Assembly: GCA_009887135.1 (NCBI GenBank)
Contig: QXYA01000101.1
Location: 1-50,964 of the forward strand
Reading direction: 5' to 3'
Source of the DNA: Candidatus Poseidoniales archaeon
Lineage (GTDB): Archaea; Thermoplasmatota; Poseidoniia; Poseidoniales; Poseidoniaceae
DNA: 50,964 nucleotides
Both the position numbers and the translations under genes were made by a program. Shown in pieces: positions 27,197 to 35,242 of the stretch (the first letter of the stretch is position 1; each line of letters begins with the position of its first letter). The notes under the pieces are model-generated. The model saw nothing but the letters and a program-made list of their open reading frames with translations, was not told the origin of the DNA and searched no databases.

Positions 27197-28306
27197 TCAG
27201 GGTATCTCATCAAATTGATATCCCATTTCCCACTTCTTTTCGCCAAGTGCTACTTCAAGTTCGTAAGGAGTAATCAGCGGTTTAGCATACCTGACCGCAT
27301 CATCAATAGCGATACGTGGACAAGCAGTGTTCACAAAGGCATCTACTGGATAGAAGTCAATGAGCTCTGGTCCAACGTGTTCGAGAGCGAGAAGATATCC
27401 CTTCTTTCCATGCTTTTCAAGGAGTCTTTTCATTCGAAGAGCGAGTGTTCGACGCATTTGTCCAGGCTTCTCTCCAATCAGGATTCCAAATCGATTTGCG
27501 TCCATGCACGACATAATCAGTCCAGATCGCTGTCGTAGAATGCGCTCGATACGTTCAAAGGACATTTCAATTGCATCGCCTGAGTAAGGATCGAGCATAG
27601 CAAGTGGTTTTCCAGTATGCAAGACAAGGCCAATCGGATGGAAATCTCCACTTCCGAGGAAGAGGTAATGCCCAATCGTATCATCGTCACCGGAATAATT
27701 GCAACCAAGAACTTGACCGGGGAATGTTAAACGAGCCCCACCCATCGGTATTGTGACATCATATCCTGCTTTTTCGAGACGGTCATGGAAATCAGGTAGG
27801 AGGTGAAGATGTTGGATACTCCCCACAAGCCCTAATTTGGTGTCTTTAAGCGGAGTCATTCTTCCCACAGCATCCATAAATCGATCTTTTGCTTCTTCTT
27901 CAGAAAGGTCAGTCTCGACATCTTGATTCTCCATACGTCCCTTGGCGATTGCAAGATGCTTGTTCAACATTGGAATGACAGGAGCCAAGTCTGGATCTCC
28001 ATCATATGTGACGTCAATAAATTGAGTTGGCATACCCGATTCGATATTCATCTGAGAGTGGCCCATGTGGGCGACTAATTCCACGCCCATCATCTGCATT
28101 TTATCGTGAACAAGATCACAGGCCCCGTAACAAGGATCTGCAGCCAAAACAACTTTTGCACTTGAAGCAGTTTCAATTTCGTCCATCATTTCTAATGCCT
28201 GCATTTTCAACCCTTCAGGAACTTGTAAGGCCACAAGGCGATGATCATTTTCCTGAATACGTCCAATTAGTTCGTCAAGTTTGAAATCGTGTCTGTCTAA
28301 GTCCAT
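27197..28306 (-). CDS. dph2: diphthamide biosynthesis enzyme Dph2
   Basis: A 369-residue radical-SAM-like enzyme that transfers the 3-amino-3-carboxypropyl group from SAM to a histidine of elongation factor aEF2. Its three conserved iron-sulphur cysteines are visible in ADPCYGACD (59, with another at 63), GCNYSGDD, and NTACPRIAIDD near the C-terminus. VAHMGHSQM and GDFHPIGL are further family motifs. The start codon overlaps the hpt stop by one base (TAATG), so the pair is coupled. The aEF2 gene is not in the window. Confidence 0.95.
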   Translation of the reverse strand: MDLDRHDFKLDELIGRIQENDHRLVALQVPEGLKMQALEMMDEIETASSAKVVLAADPCYGACDLVHDKMQMMGVELVAHMGHSQMNIESGMPTQFIDVTYDGDPDLAPVIPMLNKHLAIAKGRMENQDVETDLSEEEAKDRFMDAVGRMTPLKDTKLGLVGSIQHLHLLPDFHDRLEKAGYDVTIPMGGARLTFPGQVLGCNYSGDDDTIGHYLFLGSGDFHPIGLVLHTGKPLAMLDPYSGDAIEMSFERIERILRQRSGLIMSCMDANRFGILIGEKPGQMRRTLALRMKRLLEKHGKKGYLLALEHVGPELIDFYPVDAFVNTACPRIAIDDAVRYAKPLITPYELEVALGEKKWEMGYQFDEIP

Positions 28307-28887
28307 TATACCACCTCATCAAGAAGAACTATCTCTGCGCCGTCCATTGTTAATCGAACAATAGAAGATATATCGATAGTTGGATATTTCTTTTTGAGCA
28401 TCTCAAGGCCAGGACCTTTTTCGACAACAGCCACAATAGTCGTGACGCTTGCTCCGGCCCTTTGGACACCCTTGATGACTGCATCAAGTGTCCCTCCAGT
28501 CGAAAGTACATCATCGACAATAGCAATTGATTCTCCTGGTTTGATATCGTTGAGATACATACTTCCTTTGGAATAGCCAGTATTTTGATCGATGACAATT
28601 TCACCATCAAGACCATACGAACGCTTCCGAGCAACAACTTGTGGTAATCCAGTTCGCAAAGACAGAGAAGATGTGAGCGGTAAGCCCATGGCCTCTATAC
28701 CAAGCAGCAAGTCAATTTTACTCCAATCCACTGAGTCGAATACAAGGTCAACTACTGCTTGAAATACATCTGCTTCGAGTCGGGGCACCCCATCTGTAAG
28801 TGGATGGATAAAGTAAGGATAGTCTCCTTTCCAAACAACAGGGGCCTCTTTGAGTGAGGCTGTAAGTCGTTGAATAGCATCGAACAT
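28306..28887 (-). CDS. hpt: hypoxanthine/guanine phosphoribosyltransferase, archaeal type
   Basis: A 193-residue purine-salvage enzyme. YPYFIHPLTDGVP, IEAMGLPLTSSLSLRTGLP, RKRSYGLDGE and TGYSKGSMYLN are the hallmark segments of archaeal HGPRTase, and IAIVDDVLSTGGTL (~124-137) is the PRPP-binding loop. It converts hypoxanthine or guanine and PRPP to IMP or GMP. Members of this fold in haloarchaea (GfcR) act as regulators, but no DNA-binding extension is present here, so an enzyme is the better reading. Confidence 0.93.
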   Translation of the reverse strand: MFDAIQRLTASLKEAPVVWKGDYPYFIHPLTDGVPRLEADVFQAVVDLVFDSVDWSKIDLLLGIEAMGLPLTSSLSLRTGLPQVVARKRSYGLDGEIVIDQNTGYSKGSMYLNDIKPGESIAIVDDVLSTGGTLDAVIKGVQRAGASVTTIVAVVEKGPGLEMLKKKYPTIDISSIVRLTMDGAEIVLLDEVV

Positions 28888-28903
28888 GATTCCACGTCTT
28901 TGC

Positions 28904-29308
28904 TCAAATCTCAGAGAGGTACTCTACGTACTCATCTGGTTCGAGTAGGTTTTCCATGTCCAATTGGAATGGTTGGAGGACAAGAATCCACCCTAGGTCA
29001 TATGCGGATTCGTTGACGAGATCCGGATTGATTTCAACCTCTCCGTTTACTTCAGTGATTGTTCCTGAGAATGGGGCGCTAAAGGCTATTTTCTCTTCAC
29101 CAGTCCATAATGAGAACATGTCTTGTCCTTCATCAACAACGGTTTCAGCTTGTGGGAGTATCACTCGAAGCACTTCGCCAATTTCTACGCCGAGAAACTC
29201 GCTAATACCGACCATGATCTTCTCATCATCTTTTTCTTGGTACCATAAATGGTCAATCGAATATTTACGATTGTGGGCTATGTTAAATTCAACGACTTCT
29301 TCATCCAA
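28904..29308 (-). CDS. lipoyl-domain protein, glycine cleavage H-like
   Basis: A 134-residue protein. YSIDHLWYQEKDDEKIMVGISEFLGVEIGEVLRVILPQ resembles the GcvH start (H-x-W ... GI-x-x-x-x-x-x-LG-x-I). EEKIAFSAPFSGTITEVNGEVEINPDLVN follows, then DLGWILVLQP, the G-W pattern of H proteins. The likely lipoylated lysine is in GEEKIAF, but the Lys-to-Pro spacing is two residues shorter than in standard GcvH and closer to 2-oxoacid dehydrogenase lipoyl domains. No other glycine cleavage gene is in the window. It may be a divergent H protein or a lipoyl carrier for another system. Confidence 0.75.
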   Translation of the reverse strand: MDEEVVEFNIAHNRKYSIDHLWYQEKDDEKIMVGISEFLGVEIGEVLRVILPQAETVVDEGQDMFSLWTGEEKIAFSAPFSGTITEVNGEVEINPDLVNESAYDLGWILVLQPFQLDMENLLEPDEYVEYLSEI

Positions 29309-29406
29309 GTCACGTCACCTACTCGCGGCTCTTCCAACTCCTATTTGAACCATCGCTATTTCTGATGTGACATGGTGATTACACATTCATTAAGTGAGAT
29401 GCGCCC

Positions 29407-30597
29407 TTGCATTGGATTGGTGAGAGTTTGGATTACAAATCTACAGACGAACAAGACATGATTCGAGAAATGGTTCGAGACTTTGCCGAAACAGTTCTAG
29501 CTCCAACAATAGAACATCGAGATAAACATCAAATCCCTCCTTCAGAGGAATGGTCTCAATTCATCGAATACGGTCTCCAAGGTGTTACAATTCCCGAAGC
29601 GTATGGTGGTTCTCCAGTCGATGATATATCTGAATCGATCATTGTTGAAGAACTTGCAAGAGTAGATCCTTCATTCTCAGTCATGTACTGTGTTCACGTA
29701 GGCCTCTGTGCTAAGACGATAGCACTCCATGGTGATGAATATCAAAAAGAGAACTACCTCAAAAGACTTGCAGCAGGCGATGTTGGTGCTTACTCACTTT
29801 CAGAAGCTGGAGCGGGTACTGATGCAGCAGCCATGACCTGCAAGGCAAAACTTTCCGATGATGGAACACACTACATTCTGAACGGTGAGAAGATGTGGGT
29901 CACGAATGGAGCACAAGCTGAAATCATCGTTCTGTTTGCAAAAGATGTCGATCATCCCGACTATGGTGTCAAGAAACATGGAGGAACAACTGCCTTTATT
30001 GTTGACTCTTCTTTCGAAGGTTTCACTGTTGGTAAAAAGGAAGATAAACTCGGAATCCGTTCGTCTGATACCTGTACGCTTATTCTTGACAACTGCAAGG
30101 TTCCTGTAGAAAATGTATTGAAAGGGGCTGGAAATGGATTCCCAATCGCCATGAATGCATTGGACAACTCTCGAATCGGTATTGCTGCACAAGCCCTTGG
30201 AATTGCTCAAGGAGCCTACGAAGCATCGCTTCGCTATGCTCACGAAAGAGAGGCTTTTGGTAAACCAATCGCACATCATCAGATGATTATGGGCTATCTT
30301 GCTGATATGGCTACAAAGATTGAGGCTTCACGTCATCTCGTTTACAAAGCCTCCTGGTCAAAGCAACAACACTACGAGCACGGGGGCCCACGCCATTCGA
30401 AAGAAGCGAGCATGGCGAAACTGTATGCGGGAGATACTGCGATGTGGGTTTCAGAACGAGCGATACAGATTCACGGTGGATACGGATATACCAAAGAATT
30501 CCCTGTAGAGCGATTTTTCCGTGATGCAAAAATTACACAGATCTACGAAGGAACTCAAGAAGTTCAACGTATTGTTATTGCACGAAGTCTTCTCTGA
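29407..30597 (+). CDS. acyl-CoA dehydrogenase
   Basis: A 396-residue FAD enzyme. YSLSEAGAGTDAAAMTCKAKL and WVTNGAQAEIIVLFAK are the flavin and substrate motifs. YEGTQEVQRIVIARSLL at the C-terminus carries the catalytic glutamate typical of short- and medium-chain enzymes. No ATG is available near the N-terminus: TTG 29407 (behind GTGAG) and TTG 29428 (LDYKSTDEQDMIREMV) are the candidates. It stands alone, without electron-transfer flavoprotein or thiolase genes. Such enzymes in archaea are usually viewed as acquired from bacteria. Confidence 0.93.
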   Translation: MHWIGESLDYKSTDEQDMIREMVRDFAETVLAPTIEHRDKHQIPPSEEWSQFIEYGLQGVTIPEAYGGSPVDDISESIIVEELARVDPSFSVMYCVHVGLCAKTIALHGDEYQKENYLKRLAAGDVGAYSLSEAGAGTDAAAMTCKAKLSDDGTHYILNGEKMWVTNGAQAEIIVLFAKDVDHPDYGVKKHGGTTAFIVDSSFEGFTVGKKEDKLGIRSSDTCTLILDNCKVPVENVLKGAGNGFPIAMNALDNSRIGIAAQALGIAQGAYEASLRYAHEREAFGKPIAHHQMIMGYLADMATKIEASRHLVYKASWSKQQHYEHGGPRHSKEASMAKLYAGDTAMWVSERAIQIHGGYGYTKEFPVERFFRDAKITQIYEGTQEVQRIVIARSLL

Positions 30598-31572
30598 TCA
30601 GTTGTACTCATACGAGTGTACAGAGAAAATGGGACGTTTTCTACCGATGTTCCAGTTCGCAATATGAGCATTGATTTCAACAATATGATTCATTTGAAAA
30701 CTGCTCACAGAGTCGTTTGCTTCGGGTTGGAAAAGAAGTTCGATTTCCACTGAATTATCCTCTACAAGTGTTCCAATAATGGTTTTTCCATTCTTAAAAG
30801 ACTGAGGGGCAATGATGGTCGACTCAATCTTTTCAATCTTGACTGAAAAGTGATGATTATTTGTCGTTTTTTCCACAGCATCTCTTATCTCACTGCTTAA
30901 TTTCATGGAATTCAAGGCTTCGATTATTTCCAGAGGATTATTTTGAGGAGTTGTTGCTGGAACTGGATTTTTAACTTCAACGACTTCTTTGGTTTCTTCC
31001 ATCACTTCGTTTACAACGACCTCGGGAACTTCTTCTAATTCGATATCAATTTCTTGCATTGACTTCTCAAGTTCTTGTTCAGCGATAATTTGAGCAGCCT
31101 CTTGTTCAGCAGCCAATCGGGTGGCCTTTTGTTCAGCAGCCAATCGTGTGACCTCTTGTTCAGCGGCAAATCGAGCAGCCTCCTCTTCTGCAGTAATTCG
31201 AGCAGTCTCAGCAGGGTCTGGGATTCCGAGAGGTAATCCAATCTGCTCAAAATAGGTGAATAAATCGCCAACTGTAACCGTTTTGTCATTATCAGAATCA
31301 AGAAGCGTCAGTAAGCCATTGATAACCCAAGCAGGAGGTGATGTTCCAGTTGTCTTTTCCAATGCAGCAGAGAGTTCATGAGGTTGAATCACAGCGTCGT
31401 TATTTGAATCAATTGTGTTTGCAATCTCTGCTCCAGTCAGTCCTGATCCAAGTAACCAACTTGTGAATTGTTCATTCAATTGCCCGATCATTGGGTTCGT
31501 AGAAACCATTTGTTTGATGTGATTACGCATTTTTTCTTGAACCATATTCTTAGCAGCAGACATAGTACTCAT
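30598..31572 (-). CDS. EF-hand protein with nonad-repeat helix
   Basis: A 324-residue protein without signal peptide. Two EF-hand loops are visible: DSNNDAVIQPHE (canonical, ending in Glu) and DSDNDKTVTVGD (Asp at the last position). A low-complexity helix follows, made of five nine-residue units (ITAEEEAAR, FAAEQEVTR, LAAEQKATR, LAAEQEAAQ, IIAEQELEK). Next come a Glu/Val-rich acidic linker and a ~120-residue C-terminal domain of beta character (FKNGKTIIGTLVEDNSVEIELLFQ). GGGGTGA precedes the ATG. A calcium-responsive cytoplasmic protein is plausible; the function is unknown. Confidence 0.75.
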   Translation of the reverse strand: MSTMSAAKNMVQEKMRNHIKQMVSTNPMIGQLNEQFTSWLLGSGLTGAEIANTIDSNNDAVIQPHELSAALEKTTGTSPPAWVINGLLTLLDSDNDKTVTVGDLFTYFEQIGLPLGIPDPAETARITAEEEAARFAAEQEVTRLAAEQKATRLAAEQEAAQIIAEQELEKSMQEIDIELEEVPEVVVNEVMEETKEVVEVKNPVPATTPQNNPLEIIEALNSMKLSSEIRDAVEKTTNNHHFSVKIEKIESTIIAPQSFKNGKTIIGTLVEDNSVEIELLFQPEANDSVSSFQMNHIVEINAHIANWNIGRKRPIFSVHSYEYN

Positions 31573-31607
31573 TCACCCCATTTCGTCGTATGGTATCAAA
31601 CTGCCTC

Positions 31608-32918
31608 CTACGGGAATTGAAGTTTTGGCCAATGAGTGAACTCGTCCTCATGCCAGGATAAGGTGCATAGAAGGGTTTCAATTTGATCTAGGTCAGTTAG
31701 ATTCCGAGCAATCTGTTCACGATGCAACCAGTTCTTCAGTGCCCCGAGTTTTGGACCTTGTTGCACATGGGTTTGAGACATTATCCATTCACCTGTGGCT
31801 AAGGATTTGGATGTTCGGCTTGTAACCAAGGCTTCGTTCCGAGAAATACGTTCCTGAATGTCTTCCTTGGAATGTCCACCTTGATTTAATGGTGCGAAAA
31901 GGGCTTCAATTCGAAGATGTTGCTCTGCCCAATCTCCTAGAACATGTCTGTGAATACGCAAACTTGAATCCAAGAGTTCTGGAATATGGCCTAAGCAGAG
32001 GTGACGGAAGATGAGTGTTTTCTTTTCCAGATTGCTGAGTTTGAGAGTTCTGGCTGCGTCCTCACAGGTTGTAATGGGTGTGCCACGGAAGAGTATGACA
32101 AGCCTATCGAGTACATCATCACCTTCAAGCAAGTCGAGTGAAGAAATTCGATAATCATCTAACATCCAGTCGAAATTAAAGATTTGTCGAAGGATACCAT
32201 CATCAGCCATTTGTTGAAGTATTATCGAAGCGTTTTTTCCTATGAGGATGCGTTTTAATTCTGCCCAAACTCTTTCAACAGCTATCTTTGAAAGCATACT
32301 TCTTGTCGACCTTAAAGCATTGGCTAGGCCATGTTCAGGTTTCCAAACACCTGCATCACCTTGATCCATGAAACGATACGTTCGTAGAATTCGTAATGCA
32401 TCTTCAGAAAGTCTTGATTTTGGTTCACCTACTGCGCATATCCGTTTTCTTTGCAGGTCTTCAAAGCCCCCATAAGGGTCATAATAAACGGCTTTGTTGA
32501 CATCTAAAGCCATCGAATTCATGGAGAGATCTCTGCGAGATAAATCAACAGAAAGAGAAAGTCCCCATTCAACTTCATCCGGTCGCCTTCCATCACCATA
32601 TCCTTTCTCAGTTCTAAGCGTAGTAATCTCATAAAAATCACCTTCTGAACGAAATGTGATCGTACCAAATTTCTCACCAGTAGGGATCATTTCAGGATAT
32701 GTCTTCATCTTATCAGGAACCATTGTGGTTGCTAAATCATATTCAACAATGGGTATCTCAAGCAATGCGTTTCGTATTGCTCCACCAACAATCCAAACAG
32801 AATGACCTTGTTTTTCAAACCAATCAACAATCACCAACAGGCTCGATGGAAGGTTTTGAACCATCTGAATAAGTTCTGGAGTGAGAGGTTTTGCATCAAT
32901 GCCACTTGTCGGTTCCAC
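31608..32918 (-). CDS. CCA tRNA nucleotidyltransferase / poly(A) polymerase family (class II, bacterial type)
   Basis: A 436-residue nucleotidyltransferase. WIVGGAIRNALLEIPIVEYDLATT is the catalytic start (usual form GG-x-VRD-x-LL ... D-x-D-x-AT). DLSRRDLSMNSMALD is the flexible-loop motif, DPYGGFEDLQRKRICAVG follows, and SEDALRILRTYRF is the nucleobase-recognition motif. These are class II, the form found in bacteria and eukaryotes; most archaea use an unrelated-looking class I CCA enzyme. The first catalytic carboxylate is Glu in EYD rather than Asp. An essential CCA-adding role is likely but not certain. Confidence 0.85.
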   Translation of the reverse strand: MEPTSGIDAKPLTPELIQMVQNLPSSLLVIVDWFEKQGHSVWIVGGAIRNALLEIPIVEYDLATTMVPDKMKTYPEMIPTGEKFGTITFRSEGDFYEITTLRTEKGYGDGRRPDEVEWGLSLSVDLSRRDLSMNSMALDVNKAVYYDPYGGFEDLQRKRICAVGEPKSRLSEDALRILRTYRFMDQGDAGVWKPEHGLANALRSTRSMLSKIAVERVWAELKRILIGKNASIILQQMADDGILRQIFNFDWMLDDYRISSLDLLEGDDVLDRLVILFRGTPITTCEDAARTLKLSNLEKKTLIFRHLCLGHIPELLDSSLRIHRHVLGDWAEQHLRIEALFAPLNQGGHSKEDIQERISRNEALVTSRTSKSLATGEWIMSQTHVQQGPKLGALKNWLHREQIARNLTDLDQIETLLCTLSWHEDEFTHWPKLQFP

Positions 32919-32988
32919 ACATCTCCCTCATGTTACCCGTTGCTCAAGTAAGAAAAAGCATTATCCTCTGAATTTGATTGGCAATGTC

Positions 32989-33432
32989 ATGGCTTGGGAT
33001 GAATCTGATGTGCGACTTGTTCCTCTCGAGTGGCTCAAACCTCACGAAGAAATCAAAATTAAAAACATGAAAAAGCTTCTCGATATGACTCTTCGATGGA
33101 ATGGATTCACAAAACCCCTAATCGTTGACAAAGCAACTGGAGTAATTCTTGATGGCCATCATCGACACGCTGTTGCAATGCGACTTGAACTTGCTCGAAT
33201 ACCTGTGATTGTTGTCGATTACTTTGAGAATGAATCAATCGACATTGAGTTGTGGCCAGCTTCAGAGCTCGAAGAAATCACCAAACAGGACGTCATAGAC
33301 ATGGCTTTGTCAGATCATTTGTATCCACCAAAAACAACACGTCATCGGATTGCAGATTATTTACCACCAATCCATGTTTCTCTGGAACGGTTGTCTCTTC
33401 TCAGTCCTACGACTTCTGAAGAGTCCGAGTAG
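32989..33432 (+). CDS. ADP-dependent serine kinase SerK-like (ParB/Srx fold)
   Basis: The protein has 147 residues from ATG 32989 (MAWDESDVRLVPLEWLKPHEE); the frame is open further upstream but lacks a better start. KPHEEI holds the glutamate that is catalytic in Thermococcus SerK. ILDGHHRHAVAM is the ParB-like nucleotide motif, and VVDYFENESIDIELW and the PPKTTRH signature near the C-terminus also match SerK. SerK phosphorylates free L-serine with ADP to O-phosphoserine, feeding cysteine synthesis. The protein is shorter than the Thermococcus enzyme, which has an inserted domain. It lacks the HTH of true ParB. The 3' end overlaps the convergent M61 gene by 26 bases. Confidence 0.8.
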   Translation: MAWDESDVRLVPLEWLKPHEEIKIKNMKKLLDMTLRWNGFTKPLIVDKATGVILDGHHRHAVAMRLELARIPVIVVDYFENESIDIELWPASELEEITKQDVIDMALSDHLYPPKTTRHRIADYLPPIHVSLERLSLLSPTTSEESE

Positions 33433-35242
33433 TCGCTTTCCAGAATCGGTTTCCGTCACAAGCAGAAACAGTTGGGGATTTCGGCTCATTTATTGGAGTC
33501 ACGTTTACTTCTTGAATGATTGAACTTCGCGAATAAAGGATGGTAATCTCTTCCTCAGCATTGCCTTTAAGTGCAGTTTTTAGTTGTTCAGAAGAGGTAA
33601 TTCGCTGATCATTTATTGCAATGACTTCGTCTCCAACTTGTAAATGCTCGCGCACGGGTGATCCTTGGAGATGTGATGATACAAGCAGCTTGTTGTTTTG
33701 ATTACGTAAGTTAATTCCAAGCCAACCTTGTTCAAATTCCTTCCATGCAATTTTCTCAGTTCCATCTTTACGCTCTCTTGCTTTACTTGATTCATATGGA
33801 ATACCAAAAAGAGCGAATGCTTGATCTAAATCTAGGACTCCTTTTTTGGTGGTAAGTTCGTCAAGGAAGGTGCCAAGTCTTCTCCCCCCTCGTAGCGATG
33901 TCAAGGCTTTTCGGATATCCCTGTATTGTATTCCTCTATCACCTTTCTGCTCCACATTAATATTGTGCTTATGATAGAGTTCTGCCATGAGATCACAGAC
34001 TCCTGATTCTCCATTTGACCTCTTACGAAGTTCTGCATCAAGTGCAAAGATAGATAATTCGCCTTCTAAGTAGTATGAAATTTGAGTCTCTCTCGAGTAG
34101 GCATGCCCTCTATAGAGGTGTATCCATGCTTCATGACTTGCTTCACAAAGTGATTGAGAATCAATTCCACTTCGGGAATGATGTCGTTTTAGTTTCCTTT
34201 TCATGTCTGCAAAATAATCCTCTTTACTCCATGCACCGCTTTGCAAACAGATAATGTCTCCAAGCCATGATGTCGTACCTTCAAACCACCATAAGAGGTC
34301 AGAGTTGACTTCTCGCTGAAGATCATAATCAAGGAATTTCTTTGGTCTCAATCGCTTTACGTTCCACTTGTGTAAATATTCGTGGCTAAAGAGACTCACT
34401 AAATCTCTATATTCTTCGATATTACCTGGTTGCAATGAAGTTCTTGGAACCATTGAGGTTTGAGAGTTCATGTGTTCAAGTCCTCCGCGTGGTCCACCCG
34501 TCAAATGTAAAATCGTGTGATAGTCCTCTTCAATGATGCCAAATAATGCATGATGCTCCTTGACGATCCTCTTCATGTCATGAATAAATCGTTCCACCAT
34601 GACTGGATGTGGTTCTTTTCCACCAGCGTCCCAAATATCAAGTGTATGTCTTATTCCATCGATGGTGGTTTCGATGACAGAATTTGAGTTACATTCTGCG
34701 ATTCCATCGAGTAAATCATCACGATTTTTTGCTGAATAGATATGAATATTCATGTCATTGTTTTCTTCCAGTTCAATCTTATCGAGTTGAGTCGTAACCG
34801 TCCAACTTTTTGGAAGTTTGAATTGAATTGAATGCTGAAAGTTCATTCGTTCATCTTCTATGCCAGATGTCGGCAAAAACCAAGTAAAGGGAGGCATCAT
34901 ATGGAGATGTGACTCATCAAAATGATTGGAACGCACTGATAAATCTACAGCTAGGAGTTGATATTCCACAGTTACAGACTTGCAGGATTGTACATCTGAA
35001 ATAACAATTGAATCCACTTCTTTTCTCGAAAAAGTCAATGCATTTCCTGAATCATCACTGACTGATAAGTTGGTGACATGTTGAATTGGTTCGCGAAGGA
35101 AGTATGATCCGGGAACCCATCGAGGAAAGGAGAGTGTTAATTTTGACTTTGAAAACGGCGCTTGGATCTGTATTGCAACCTTGAGTCTCTGGTGAGAAGG
35201 CTGTGTCGCATCGACTGTGAAGGTGATACCTGACTCTGTCAT
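33407..35242 (-). CDS. M61 family aminopeptidase with PDZ domain
   Basis: A 611-residue metallopeptidase. The N-terminal beta domain has SFPRWVPGSYFLRE. The zinc site is FSHEYLHKWNVKRLRP (HExxH near residue 285) with WFEGTTSWLGD supplying the third ligand, and GGLEHMNS precedes it. A C-terminal PDZ domain lies at ~490-580 (LGINLRNQNNKLLVSSHLQG, VGDEVIAINDQRI). This is the glycyl-aminopeptidase family with PDZ. No signal peptide is visible, so it probably trims peptides in the cytoplasm. Its start overlaps the HEAT gene's stop by four bases. Confidence 0.93.
   Translation of the reverse strand: MTESGITFTVDATQPSHQRLKVAIQIQAPFSKSKLTLSFPRWVPGSYFLREPIQHVTNLSVSDDSGNALTFSRKEVDSIVISDVQSCKSVTVEYQLLAVDLSVRSNHFDESHLHMMPPFTWFLPTSGIEDERMNFQHSIQFKLPKSWTVTTQLDKIELEENNDMNIHIYSAKNRDDLLDGIAECNSNSVIETTIDGIRHTLDIWDAGGKEPHPVMVERFIHDMKRIVKEHHALFGIIEEDYHTILHLTGGPRGGLEHMNSQTSMVPRTSLQPGNIEEYRDLVSLFSHEYLHKWNVKRLRPKKFLDYDLQREVNSDLLWWFEGTTSWLGDIICLQSGAWSKEDYFADMKRKLKRHHSRSGIDSQSLCEASHEAWIHLYRGHAYSRETQISYYLEGELSIFALDAELRKRSNGESGVCDLMAELYHKHNINVEQKGDRGIQYRDIRKALTSLRGGRRLGTFLDELTTKKGVLDLDQAFALFGIPYESSKARERKDGTEKIAWKEFEQGWLGINLRNQNNKLLVSSHLQGSPVREHLQVGDEVIAINDQRITSSEQLKTALKGNAEEEITILYSRSSIIQEVNVTPINEPKSPTVSACDGNRFWKATTRTLQKS

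Noticed and set aside
32989-33432. ParB chromosome-partition protein near smc
   Set aside because: It lacks the HTH and has the SerK-type KPHEE and PPKTTRH motifs.
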